Shown one piece after another: positions 9,264 through 18,166 of a stretch of DNA of 64,000 nucleotides. The stretch spans positions 186,001-250,000 of the forward strand of contig JAWKTK010000005.1 of assembly GCA_041399205.1 (NCBI GenBank). The letters run 5' to 3'. How positions within the stretch are numbered: position 1 is the first letter of the stretch; each line of letters begins with the position of its first letter. A program made the translations under genes and the position numbers. This DNA comes from JAGQOZ01 sp041399205. GTDB lineage: Bacteria > Planctomycetota > Planctomycetia > Pirellulales > Pirellulaceae. The notes beneath the pieces were generated by a model. It ran no database searches, was not told the origin of the DNA, and worked only from the letters and a program-made list of their open reading frames with translations.

Positions 9264-10034
9264 TTACAGACGGCGGATATGGAAGCCGCCGTCGACGTTG
9301 ATTCGCTGGCCGGTGCAAAAGGGGAGCGAACCCGACACAATCGTTTCGACGGTTCGCGCGATGTCCGTCGGTTCGCCCCAACGACGAATGGGCGTCAAAC
9401 CATCGGCGATCAGCTGGTCATATTTCTGCTTGACCGGCGCTGTCATGTCACTGGCAATCACGCCCGGACAAACTTCAAACACGCGAATGTGGTCATCGGC
9501 CAAGCGTTCGGCGAAGAGACGAGTCATCATTTCCATGCCCGCTTTGGCAATGCAATAGTCTGCTCGATTACTGGACGCCGCGTAAGCAGAAATGGATGAA
9601 ATGTTGACAATGTAGTGATGTCGATCCGTAATCCGCGCCTGACGCATCATCTGGTTGGCCGCCAGCTGCGAAAGAAAGAACGCTCCTTTCAGATTGGTGT
9701 CAAACACCGCGTCCCAGCTGGCTTCGGTCGCCTCCAGCAAATCCTTTCGACCAACGGACGTGATCCCGGCATTGTTGACTAAGACGTCAATTCGATTCCA
9801 GGATTGGATTGCGGCGTTGATCAAAGCGTCGCGACCTTGGTTCGAACCGACGTTGGCTTGGACCGGTATCGCTTCGCCACCCGCGACTTGAATGGCGCTG
9901 CAAACCTGTTGCGCGCCGTCCAAGCTAGAAACCGAATTCACCACCGTACGGTACCCGGCGGCCGCGAGATGTTCTGCAATGCTTCGCCCGATGCCTCGAG
10001 AAGATCCTGTGACAATGGCGACCGGCTTTTCCAC
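9264..10034 (-). CDS. SDR-family 3-oxoacyl-ACP reductase-like dehydrogenase
   Basis: 256 residues, the standard length for a classical short-chain dehydrogenase. The cofactor motif is TGSSRGIG at residues 9-16, with the NNAG motif near 87, catalytic Ser in ISSISAYA near 145 and Y-C-I-A-K (YxxxK) near 158. The C-terminal NVDGGFHI ending is typical of FabG-like enzymes. It reduces or oxidises a carbonyl using NAD(P)H in the cytoplasm. Planctomycete genomes often label close relatives as 3-ketoacyl-ACP reductase, but a sugar or polyol substrate is as likely. It converges with the TIM-barrel gene, 37 bp apart. Confidence 0.88.
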   Translation of the reverse strand: MEKPVAIVTGSSRGIGRSIAEHLAAAGYRTVVNSVSSLDGAQQVCSAIQVAGGEAIPVQANVGSNQGRDALINAAIQSWNRIDVLVNNAGITSVGRKDLLEATEASWDAVFDTNLKGAFFLSQLAANQMMRQARITDRHHYIVNISSISAYAASSNRADYCIAKAGMEMMTRLFAERLADDHIRVFEVCPGVIASDMTAPVKQKYDQLIADGLTPIRRWGEPTDIARTVETIVSGSLPFCTGQRINVDGGFHIRRL

Positions 10035-10101
10035 GTTCTGAACTCCTCAATAGATGACAACTTTTCAACATCGGTTGTCGAGCGTCTGGACTGAGCCCAA
10101 A

Positions 10102-10139
10102 GAAAAAGGGTGTCCGTCTTGAGACCGACACCCTTTTTC
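10102..10139. terminator. strong bidirectional hairpin terminator
   Basis: Arms GAAAAAGGGTGTC (10102-10114) and GACACCCTTTTTC (10127-10139) form a 13-bp stem with A- and T-rich flanks, so it can terminate on either strand. The inner GTCT/AGAC can extend the stem. Neither neighbouring gene ends here: the SDR gene begins just to the left. It most likely stops leftward transcription from the VKA-repeat gene before the SDR promoter. Confidence 0.7.
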
Positions 10140-10150
10140 GTGTTCCCTGA

Positions 10151-10185
10151 GGTGCCGGAGCGTCTTTTCAGACCGCTCCGGCACC
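10151..10185. repeat. second, adjacent GC-rich stem-loop
   Basis: Arms GGTGCCGGAGC (10151-10161) and GCTCCGGCACC (10175-10185) form an 11-bp stem. Inside it, GTCT/AGAC pairs again around a TTTT-type loop, the same inner sequence as in the hairpin 12 bp to the left. There is no T-tract, so it is not itself a classical terminator; it may be an RNA 3'-end element or a REP-like unit. Confidence 0.55.
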
Positions 10186-10746
10186 CAGTATTAGCTTCAC
10201 CGCGAAGCACTCACCAGAGCGGTCGACCCAGTAACCGTATTCCAGCAAGCATCATGCTTCAACCCAGGAGGGAGGGTAGCGTCGAAAGCCCGCACTCACG
10301 ACGAAATGCGGCAAAGCTCAGATTTCTCCGAAAAATACTCTTTGCGCTTTGGCTGAGGAACTAATACCCGCTGGCCGCGAAACCGCCAATGGCAATCTAA
10401 AGAAAAAATCCAAAAAAAGACAAACACAGCCAAATTGCCAGTAGATGCCCAGCAGTGATAGCAGTGCCAATCAGGACTTCGACGAGTTCGAAGAGCGGCT
10501 ATTGGCACCGGCGTCTAAGCTCAACGAGTCCGCGAACCGAACGAAGACTCGCTTGCATAGGACTGGCGCGAATTGCGTGGCGGACTTGAGATCGTCAGTG
10601 ACGATGTTGATACGAATCCAAACGCCGCGCTGTAAGAAGCACCGAGCAAATTCGCAGAGCCCAACACTCTGTGAACGCGACCGATGGCTCGCACCGAACA
10701 AACGCTCGGCTTGAGAGCCGTCGGTCGATTGTTTTCTTGCTGTCAA
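10186..10746. other. long non-coding stretch with stem-loop
   Basis: About 560 bp with no supported gene; overlapping frames at 10445-10746 are low in protein character. An inverted repeat of 13 bp with one G-T mismatch (10678-10690 with 10715-10727, CGACCGATGGCTC and its partner) lies 20 bp past the stop of the leftward VKA-repeat gene and may protect or end its mRNA. Otherwise nothing recognisable. Confidence 0.4.
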
Positions 10747-11293
10747 CTAATCGCCAACTTGAGGCAGTGCCTTGACGTGCGCCGCCACTTGCACACCGTT
10801 GATGGTGGCTTCAATTTCATTGTCTAGCATCTTTCAGCCCTTGATGTCATGAACTTGTCTTCTTGTGGAGATATCGCTTTGACGCCGTACTGTCCATTTG
10901 GCCCCAAGGCTTTGATGTGGACAATACTGCCGTTGCGTTCCACTCCTTTCACGTCCAGCCGTTTTCCGTCTGCAAGTGCTTTGACGTCGTAAACCGTGCC
11001 GTCTTCGCCAATGGCCTTGACCGGTGCGAATCGTTCATCACTGACCAGAATCTTGACTGGCAACCGCTGATTGCCTGAAATCACTTTGACGTCCATGACG
11101 TGCCGATTACCGTTGGCTTCGATTGCTTTTACGTCATAGACGTTTCCTTCCTTGTCCAAAGTGCTTTGACGTCAATTACGTGTCCGTCTGGATGAAAGGC
11201 TTTGATGTGCCAAATGCGTTCTTCCGCGTCGGCGATATTTGCAAACAGACAACTGGTAACCAAGGCGATGGTGATCTGCCGAACAAGCGACAT
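10747..11293 (-). CDS. secreted VKA-repeat protein, frameshifted
   Basis: ATG at 11293 has AGGAG upstream and starts a signal peptide (ITIALVTSCLFANIADA). The mature protein is almost wholly a short repeat: about twelve units with a core [DHPG]-[VI]-K-[AGVI]-[LIFV] (HIKAF, DVKAL, DVKAI, PVKIL, PVKAI, DVKGV, HIKAL, GVKAI, DIKGL, HVKAL), often preceded by NG or DG. The spacing suggests stacked beta-hairpins. Three frame changes are needed (near 11165, 10846 and 10832). The downstream frame ends with NEIEATINGVQVAAHVKALPQ, which continues the repeat, showing that the real end is 10747. I do not recognise the family; function unknown, location periplasmic or extracellular. Confidence 0.6.
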
Positions 11294-11857
11294 GTGTAGT
11301 TCTCCTTTCTTCTACTGCAGTGAATCGAACGGATGGTTCGTTACGTTGGAATGAGGACCTTTAGATCTTGAAGTCTACGTTTCGGTTGAACTCGAGAACA
11401 GCGTCTGATTCGAGTCGTTCCGCTTAAACCGATTTTTTCGAACGATCCGCCGTTTACCAGCTGCAACTTCGGGCTCGCAGAAAACGCCAGCACGTTTGAA
11501 AGTTGCGGGATTCGCAATTTCTGGCCGAATCCCCGAGCCCGAAGCGTGAGTTTGGAAGTTGCGTTTTTCGGCAGTATTTACTAGCCCGAAGCGTCAGCGA
11601 GGGACTTCCGCAGCACTCAATTTTTCCTCACTTACGTGTCGGGCTAGGAAAAATGGTGCGCACGCTTACGTGGCTTACGTGTCGGGCTAGGAAAAAGCGC
11701 AGCTTCAAAACGCGTAGGGCAAGAGACCTCGGAAATGTACTGCATTCCCTCACTGACGTTTCGGGCTAGGAAAGAAGGCGCACACGCTTTTGTGTCGGCC
11801 TAGCAAAAGCCGTAATTTCAAAATCAAGCTCGCTGGGTGCGGCCTGCAAAAAAGTGA
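11294..11857. other. repeat-bearing intergenic region
   Basis: About 560 bp between the leftward VKA-repeat gene and the regulator promoter. No gene is supported: the rightward frame at 11503-11769 is produced by repeated CGAAGCGT/ACGTGTCGGGCTAGG units. The stretch is best read as a cluster of dispersed repeats. Confidence 0.5.
11534..11804. repeat. cluster of AGCCCGAAGCGTCAGCGAGGGA-type repeats
   Basis: About six related copies in 270 bp. Rightward: 11534-11550 (partial) and 11581-11604 (CTAGCCCGAAGCGTCAGCGA then GGGA). Inverted: 11626-11648, 11673-11691, 11746-11770 and a worn copy at 11785-11804. The 11581 and 11746 copies could pair over about 24 bp with few mismatches. Strings of this type are, to my knowledge, dispersed repeats in Pirellula-like genomes. 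The setting, upstream of a regulator gene, may be neutral or may insulate transcription. Confidence 0.65.
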
Positions 11858-11887
11858 TTGACAACCGTTCGCCGATTTTGCTATGTT
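11858..11887 (+). promoter_or_regulatory. sigma-70-type promoter of the GntR-ABC operon
   Basis: TTGACA (11858-11863), an 18-bp spacer and TATGTT (11882-11887), 37 bp before the regulator start codon. The following GTGTACTACTTCAC segment would cover the transcription start and is a plausible operator for the adjacent YtrA-type GntR regulator, giving autoregulation. This operator is inferred only from position and partial symmetry. Confidence 0.55.
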
Positions 11888-11924
11888 CAGTGTACTACTT
11901 CACCAGCACAGTAGGCAGGTAAAC

Positions 11925-12323
11925 ATGTTTTTCAAAATCGATCCTGACAACGGAGTGGCAATTTACGACCAGATTGTGCGACAGATCAAATTCGCCGTGG
12001 CAGACAAAGCGGTCTTGCCCGGCGAATTGGTACCGTCGGTGCGAGAACTGGCTCGTCAATTAGCCGTCAATCCCAACACGGTCGCTCGTGCGTATCGGCA
12101 ACTCCAAGATGACAAGATCTTGTCATCGGTCCGAGGAACCGGACTGCAGGTGACGGCGGGAGCACACAGCAAATGCACGAACGCTCGTCAGCAAATCGTG
12201 CGCAATCGTTTGAAAGAAGTTCTGAACGAAGCCGCCGGCAGTGGTTTGACCCAGTCCGAAGTGCGTGAACTGATTGAAACCGCAATTTCCGCTATCAAAT
12301 GGGAGGCGTCACATGAAGATTGA
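11925..12323 (+). CDS. GntR/YtrA-family transcriptional regulator
   Basis: 132 residues from ATG 11925 (GCAGGT upstream). A winged helix-turn-helix covers residues 8-80: YDQIVRQIKFAVADKAVLPGE, then PSVRELARQLAVNPNTVARAYRQLQ, typical of GntR. The effector part is very short, the mark of the YtrA subfamily, which usually represses a linked ABC exporter. The stop overlaps the ATPase start by 11 bp, so translation is coupled. Likely releases repression under envelope or antibiotic stress, as for B. subtilis YtrA; the signal here is unknown. Confidence 0.9.
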   Translation: MFFKIDPDNGVAIYDQIVRQIKFAVADKAVLPGELVPSVRELARQLAVNPNTVARAYRQLQDDKILSSVRGTGLQVTAGAHSKCTNARQQIVRNRLKEVLNEAAGSGLTQSEVRELIETAISAIKWEASHED

Positions 12324-13257
12324 TTCGCCAATTCAGTTTCAAAACGTCTGCAAGCGTTTTCGCGATACGTTCGCACTAGACAACGTTTCACTGGAAGTCA
12401 CACCTGGCCAAGTCTTTGCGTTGCTGGGCGAAAACGGTGCCGGCAAAACCACGTCTATCAAAATCATGATGGGCATGCTGGACGCCGATTCCGGAAAGTC
12501 ACGCATTCTGGGCATGGACAGTCATCGCGAGCATTTGGCTATTCGTCAACAAGTGGGTTACGTTTCGGACCAGCCCAGTCTTTACGATTGGATGACGGTG
12601 GAACGCATTGGCTGGTTCGCATCCGGCTTTTATCCGAATGGTTTTAAGGACGAATTCGATCGTTTGGTTGGGCAGTATGGCCTGGATCCAAAAAAGAAGA
12701 TCAAATCGCTGTCAAAAGGAATGCGAGCGAAAGTGGCTTTGTCACTGGCGTTGGCGCATCAGCCTTCGCTGTTGATTTTGGACGAACCAACGTCCGGCTT
12801 GGATACGTTGGTGCGGCGAGATTTCCTGGAGAGCATGGTCGATATTGCGGCCGAAGGGCGAACCGTGTTTCTGTCTAGTCATCAGATTCCGGAAGTGGAA
12901 CGCGTGGCCGATACGATTGCCATCATCTCCAAGGGCAAGCTGCTGGTGGTCGAATCGATGGACCGACTGAAAAGGACCACTTCGCAAGTAATTATCACCA
13001 CGTCCGGCGAATTGCCTCGGCTGGCATTGCCCGACATCATCCATCAAGAAAAACAAGGTCGGCAAATTCGATGCGTCGTGCGCCACGATGACGATTTAGA
13101 CCTTTCGTCCATTGCAGATAACCCCTTGGTACAAGGCCTCGAGGTGCTTCGCCCCAGCTTAGAGGAAATTTACGTCGCCTACATGCGTTCGACGGGTTCG
13201 CCGGCATCCAGCGCAAATACAAACGCAGTTTCAGACGCTAAGGAGATCAACTCATGA
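12313..13257 (+). CDS. ABC transporter ATP-binding protein
   Basis: 314 residues from ATG 12313, preceded by GGGAGG inside the regulator gene. All nucleotide-binding motifs are present: Walker A GENGAGKTT near residue 40, Q-loop region YVSDQPSLYDW, signature LSKGMRAK near 137, Walker B LLILDEPTSGLD near 157 and H-loop SSHQ near 193. A C-terminal domain of about 100 residues follows, as in ABC-2 exporters. It powers the permease encoded next; the ATGA junction (13254-13257) couples their translation. Confidence 0.93.
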   Translation: MKIDSPIQFQNVCKRFRDTFALDNVSLEVTPGQVFALLGENGAGKTTSIKIMMGMLDADSGKSRILGMDSHREHLAIRQQVGYVSDQPSLYDWMTVERIGWFASGFYPNGFKDEFDRLVGQYGLDPKKKIKSLSKGMRAKVALSLALAHQPSLLILDEPTSGLDTLVRRDFLESMVDIAAEGRTVFLSSHQIPEVERVADTIAIISKGKLLVVESMDRLKRTTSQVIITTSGELPRLALPDIIHQEKQGRQIRCVVRHDDDLDLSSIADNPLVQGLEVLRPSLEEIYVAYMRSTGSPASSANTNAVSDAKEINS

Positions 13258-15882
13258 ATACCAAAGCGTTTCGGCACATGCTATGGAAAGAGATAATGGA
13301 ATTGGCGCCGGCGGGCGTCGCCATGGTACTTGGCATCCTACTGTTCCAGTGGCTGTATTGCCATTTGGCAATGCGAAAAGTTTTGATCGGAAGCGATGAT
13401 CAACTTCTGGTAACGGGCCTGGTCTTCGGTTTGGTGTTTTGCATTGCTGCTGGTGGATCGATATTCAATCGAGAAACCGATCGCAAGACGCTGGGATTCT
13501 TACAGAGTTTGCCGCTACGACCTGCGGTATTGTACTTTGGCAAAGTTCTTTCGCTTATCAGCTGGGTGCTGATTCTGGTTGCCTTCACAGTAATCGGCAC
13601 TTGGCTGATGGCGAAGGTTTATACTGCAACAGTTGTTATCCCGAAACCGTTTCCACAGCCGACGGGCGGCATTGTCCTGTTTTCAATTGCCGCAGCGATT
13701 GTCTGGGGTGTTACGTTTTCGCTTCGAATCAAAAACGCCTACGCCAGTATCGCTCTGGCAACGGTCACGCTGATCGCTACTGTTATTGCTCTGGCGGTCA
13801 GCCTGCAAAGCTACAACCAGATTTGGACGTGCATTGCTGCGGCGATTCCAATTGTCATGCTTTGCTTTCATCCTCGCCTGGTAGCACATCAGCTGTTCCA
13901 AAGCGATGAACCGTTTACGTTTTTGCCTCGCCGCATTGAACGGACTCACCGCCAACCGCAGCGATCAATGAACCTCATTTGGCAGCAAATTCATTATTAC
14001 AAATGGGTTACTTTGGCGGCGTTGCCGTTTGCCCTGCTTGCAGGTACGGTTACTCGTGGCGAGATAAACAGCGTAGAGCAACTGGCGGCTTCACTATTCT
14101 TGCTCGGCGCCATGGCCATTGGCATTGGGTCGCAAGTCTTTGCGGTGGATCAGAGGAAGGACGGTTATCGTTTTCTTCGAGATCACGGCGTGCCACCTCG
14201 ATGCCTGTGGTGGAACCGCATGTGGATCGCGACGGCAGTATTTGTGGTGTTAGCCTTGTTGCCGCCGGTGGTTGTCACGGTTAACCATTTAGTAGATCTT
14301 AGCTACATACCCCGCAGTTTCATGCCAGTGATCGTTTTGACGTTGGTGTGTCCCATTATTCTGTGTTTTGCTATCGGTCAGTTCTTTAGCTTGCACTTGT
14401 CCAGCCCAGTCTTAAATCTGTTCATGTGCGTGGCGGTTTCCGTGCCGTTGGTGATTTGGGGATCTGTCACGGCCATGCTTAACGTCCCTTTTCTCATCAC
14501 GCTAGTGCCGTTTGTGATTGCGTTTGTACTGGCCACCTGGCTGTTCATTCCAAAGTGGTTAGTCGAAAAAAGGTCGCTACGTTATGCCTGGCCCTCCATT
14601 GCATTGCCGTTGCTGGCGGCGGTCACTTCGTATGTGGGCGCGTCGGCCTATCGAGTGTACGAAATTCCGGCAGTGGATTTGGTTCGCCCTGCAGATGTGA
14701 AAGATCCGGCGGTTCTGCCAGACGGTTACAGCGAACAGAACGCTCGTTGGACGGAACGAATGGACCAGGAAGCCCGAGGCAACGTCACCGCGTTCACGGA
14801 CGCTTGGCTGCCCGACAATGCAGAACCGCCTTATGTGCGAGTTGAGACTCTGCCTCCGAATAAACTGACAACGTTGGAACCATTGCTGTTAGAAGTGACG
14901 TCGAATACAGACCGATTACAATTCGAACCGCCGGTGCACGCTTCGTACGAAGACACCAGTGGTAAGTACCTCGGACAATTCCTATTGGATTCTGCATTGC
15001 CGGGAATCGGAACAACGAATCGATGAAGCGTGGAATATCTACGTGCATCTGTTCGAACTAGTTGATGCCATGCGAGATCGCGCCACTGCGTCGCGATTGT
15101 GGCAAGCGGGGCAGGTCGAAACGAACACACTTTCGGAACTGCAGATTTGGGCCATGCAGGCCAATTCATTTCAACTAGAGACCGCGATCGAATTTCTCAA
15201 GAAACGCGCAACGCAACAAGTGAATTATGGCCAGTTTGTTTTCGACCAGCATTTTGCCAATCAAAAGCGAATCAAAGATCCGGCAATGCCACGCGTTGCA
15301 CATACTATTCTCATGTCAATCGGAACAGATGGCATCTTCCTGTTCGAACAACGGCGACTTGAACGGCTAGTCAGACAGATGACGTGTTTTGACTCATATC
15401 ATTTAAGAATACGTGGGAACACGCCTCCATGTGCCTCGGAGCTTCAGGCATGGCTTAGGACGTCCCCAATTAGCGTTTCACCGCCGAGTCATCTACCTGA
15501 TCCAAGAAGGCACACGGGAAATTTGATGGCCGCCGCCATCCATATGCGAATACTCCATCAGTACCTCGACGCACCCCACGTCGCTATCCCGCAACAATTC
15601 GACGTTACAGAGTTCAAAGACCTTGGCGTTGCGTGCTGTAGGATTCAATGGCAGCGACGCTCGTTGCAAAACTACGACGGACCAGAAAATTGGCCCTTTG
15701 TCGAAATTCGGCTGCCGGAGCAGGAAACCGTCGACGTTGCACCGCTACCTCCCAAAATCAAGATCGAAACGGAAGAAGCAATCGGCGAATTGGACGATGC
15801 AGAAGGCATGTTCGGCGAACCACCAGTTTCGTACGATGAAGGCGAATTCGACTTCGGATTCGAACCGGATGAATCAGATTAG
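13254..15882 (+). CDS. large ABC-2 type permease, one frameshift
   Basis: Begins at the ATGA overlap with the ATPase. The first 590 residues hold about twelve hydrophobic segments (for example GLVFGLVFCIAAGG, VLILVAFTVIGTWLM, FVIAFVLATWLFI), then a soluble part. The frame breaks near 15000: the +1 frame carries on with ESEQRIDEAWNIYVHLFELV and a further 290 residues to 15882, ending in an acidic tail (DEGEFDFGFEPDES). Bridged, the product is about 875 residues, much longer than usual ABC-2 permeases of 250-550. The C-terminal region, rich in helices, is unrecognised. Probably one gene with a sequence indel; the alternative is two cistrons, but the second lacks a good start. Confidence 0.7.
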
Positions 15883-16001
15883 CCGATGCGTCTTGTTGCG
15901 AATTCCCAAACGAATGGCGTCCAAATGCGTTGGCGCTGGTCGCCGTTCGATGCGAAGGAAACTACGAACAGGCTCATCTGGCGTGCAGTGAAAGTGGAAC
16001 C

Positions 16002-16490
16002 ATGGCGCGAGAAGAATTGGAACGAGAAGACTTGTTGCGAGAAGCAATAGGCTTGGTCGATCGCATGGAAGTAGCGGTGCCGTGGCTGGACGAGCCGTTG
16101 GTGTGGGGATTTCGTCGCAATGGGGCGCCGAGTTTCTTTTTGGGGCAGAACGAAGTCTATCAGTTCACTTCGGACGGAGAATTTCGCCGAGGATATTTGG
16201 CAGGGCGTTTGTTGAAAGCCGAAGAAGGACGCATGGTGTTTTTGCATCGTGAACGAACCGACGAAAATACGTTCTTGGTTCGCACGGAAATGGACGATGC
16301 AGAACACGCAGCCATCTTGCAGCAAATGGCCGAACAATTATCTCGGATTCAAACGTCCCTGGAACGAACCGATTTCCAGGAAGTAGGCCAAGTGCAATCG
16401 CAATCAGAAGACGTCGTTTCAGACATGATTGCCTGGTTGCATAAATTGCCGAAGCCGATTCGCGTTGCGCGGACTCCTCGAGTGAAATGA
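16002..16490 (+). CDS. conserved planctomycete hypothetical protein
   Basis: 162 residues from ATG 16002 (MAREELEREDLLREAIGLVD); the frame is open back to 15930. The middle is predicted beta-rich (VYQFTSDGEFRRGYLAGRLL, GRMVFLHRERTDENTFLV), followed by a long helix with a Q/E-rich stretch. It resembles an uncharacterised protein type I associate with planctomycetes (motif FxxNGAxSxxFGxxxVYxF), without a named domain. No signal peptide. It may be co-transcribed with the ABC genes; a terminator follows at 16541. Confidence 0.6.
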   Translation: MAREELEREDLLREAIGLVDRMEVAVPWLDEPLVWGFRRNGAPSFFLGQNEVYQFTSDGEFRRGYLAGRLLKAEEGRMVFLHRERTDENTFLVRTEMDDAEHAAILQQMAEQLSRIQTSLERTDFQEVGQVQSQSEDVVSDMIAWLHKLPKPIRVARTPRVK

Positions 16491-16540
16491 TCTCGCCGAC
16501 CTGGAACGTCACCAACCAAGACGTATCCAGAATGCAAAAA

Positions 16541-16569
16541 ACGCACGAGCGAATATGACACTCGTGCGT
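16541..16569. terminator. bidirectional terminator between convergent genes
   Basis: ACGCACGAG (16541-16549) pairs with CTCGTGCGT (16561-16569) around an 11-nt loop. An A-run lies to the left and CTTTG to the right, so it can serve the rightward hypothetical gene and, with better T-tract, the leftward TIM-barrel gene. Confidence 0.7.
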
Positions 16570-16640
16570 CTTTGATCTCGATTCGCTCTATCGAATACGA
16601 ATCACGATGGTTCTTGTCAGACCGATCCGATATCGTTCCG

Positions 16641-17576
16641 TTAGCTCAGCTGTTCGCGAACTTTTTCCAGCAGCTTTCTGGTCAGGATAATGCCTTCCAG
16701 TTCGTCCACTTTGCCGCCTTCGTATTCAACGCCAACGTAACCGTGATAGCCCGCGTCCAACACAATTTTCATCATACGCAGGTAATCGGTGTGAATTTCG
16801 TTACCGTTTTCATCAAAGTCATGAGATTTGGCGCTGACCGCTTTGGCGAACGGCATCAATTCGATCACGCCTTTGTAGCGGTTGTACATTTCGTCACCGC
16901 TAATACGAAAGTTGCCAAAGTCAGGCAGCGTGCCACAATTTGGATGATCTACCTTTTTCATGACCGCTGCCAGCCACGCGCCGTTGCTGGACAGGCCGCC
17001 ATGGTTTTCTACAATCACGCTGATATCGTGCTTGCCGCCAAACTCGGAAAGTGCTCGCAGCCCATCCGCCGCTCGATGGATTTGATCTTCATAGCTGCCA
17101 CTGCTTGCCGCGTTCACTCGGATGGCATGGCAGCCGAGTTCTTTGGCGGCTTCCACCCACTTGTAGTGATTTTCGACAGCTTGTTGTCGCTTCTGCAGAT
17201 TCGCGTCACCTAGCTGGCCTTCGCCATCGCACATGATCAGGACGCTTTTGACGCCCTCCCCTTCGGCTCGCGATTTCATTTCGGCAATATATTTTGCGTC
17301 GTTGGCTTTGTCTTTGAAGAACTGATTGACATATTCGACGGCGTGGATGCCACATTCGTTCTTGGCGAATTTAGCGAAGTCCAGGTTGTCCATCTTTTTG
17401 GCGAACAGTGCTTTGTGCAGCGACCATTGGGCCAGCGAGATTTCGAACAGCGGTTTATCGTTCTGAGCGAACGCAGACTTCATCATGCCGAACGCTCCGA
17501 TTCCGGCCGCAGCACCCAAGACAGTTTTGGAAAACGACCGACGATTGAGATGTGGTTTAACTGGTTCTGACATCAA
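16641..17576 (-). CDS. Tat-exported TIM-barrel isomerase-like protein
   Basis: 311 residues (or 310 from the second Met). Twin-arginine signal NRRSFSKTVLGAAAGIGAFG and AFAQ cleavage region. The mature part is a sugar-phosphate isomerase/epimerase barrel: ISLAQWSLHK, IHAVEYVNQFF, VLIMCDGEGQLG, IRVNAASSGSYEDQ, VIVENHGGLSSNG, TLPDFGNF, SAKSHDFDENG and VGVEYEGG give the Glu, Asp and His metal ligands. It resembles hydroxypyruvate isomerase-like family members found outside the cytoplasm in planctomycetes. It is only distantly similar to the barrel at 8357. Substrate unknown. Confidence 0.87.
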   Translation of the reverse strand: MMSEPVKPHLNRRSFSKTVLGAAAGIGAFGMMKSAFAQNDKPLFEISLAQWSLHKALFAKKMDNLDFAKFAKNECGIHAVEYVNQFFKDKANDAKYIAEMKSRAEGEGVKSVLIMCDGEGQLGDANLQKRQQAVENHYKWVEAAKELGCHAIRVNAASSGSYEDQIHRAADGLRALSEFGGKHDISVIVENHGGLSSNGAWLAAVMKKVDHPNCGTLPDFGNFRISGDEMYNRYKGVIELMPFAKAVSAKSHDFDENGNEIHTDYLRMMKIVLDAGYHGYVGVEYEGGKVDELEGIILTRKLLEKVREQLS

Positions 17577-18166
17577 GAATTTTCTCCGGCAAAGGGCGGT
17601 TGGGTGAAAGATGAATGCTCAGGAATCCTGGCAACGCCCAGTTTATCGGGTTTCTGGAGTCGTGATCAATAATCGGTTGTGGCACAAGCTGGCTGATTCG
17701 GCCGAAAGTTTCCGAACTGCCAACCGCAGAACAAATATGTGTCTGTCCTGACGTTCGCCAATGGGGTGGTTGAAGACCTTGACAGTCAACCATTCGAACC
17801 GGCATGTTCGACGTGGCGAAACATTAAGCGGCGCTTGGATATGTAAACACGCCAGCACGCCTTTCGCCGGAATGACGTCAGCTAGCGTGTGATTTACTGG
17901 TTTCGCGGCAGATTGGTTTTGCAAATTTTACAGTGCAGGTCGGAATCCCGTTTTTTTTTTGCGGAACTGAAAATGCCGGAAAAACCAGCCTGAAGTGTCA
18001 ATCATGGCATTTCATAGTAGCGTTTTCGTAGCGTGGTAAATACAATAAAGGCTACTCGTATCAAGTGCGAAACAAATTAGCTTTTCCAGTGGCCTTGCGG
18101 GTCGTCTCTTTCCGGAACAGAGATTCCTCCGCTGCCCTCACATTTTTAGTCGACGGAGTTCGTGTT
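17577..18166. other. divergent intergenic region
   Basis: 590 bp between the leftward TIM barrel and the rightward vWA gene. Open frames here are short, overlapping and not protein-like. A run of ten T occurs at about 17950. A TACAAT at 18041-18046 could be the -10 element for the vWA gene, but no good -35 accompanies it. No RNA gene recognised. Confidence 0.4.
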
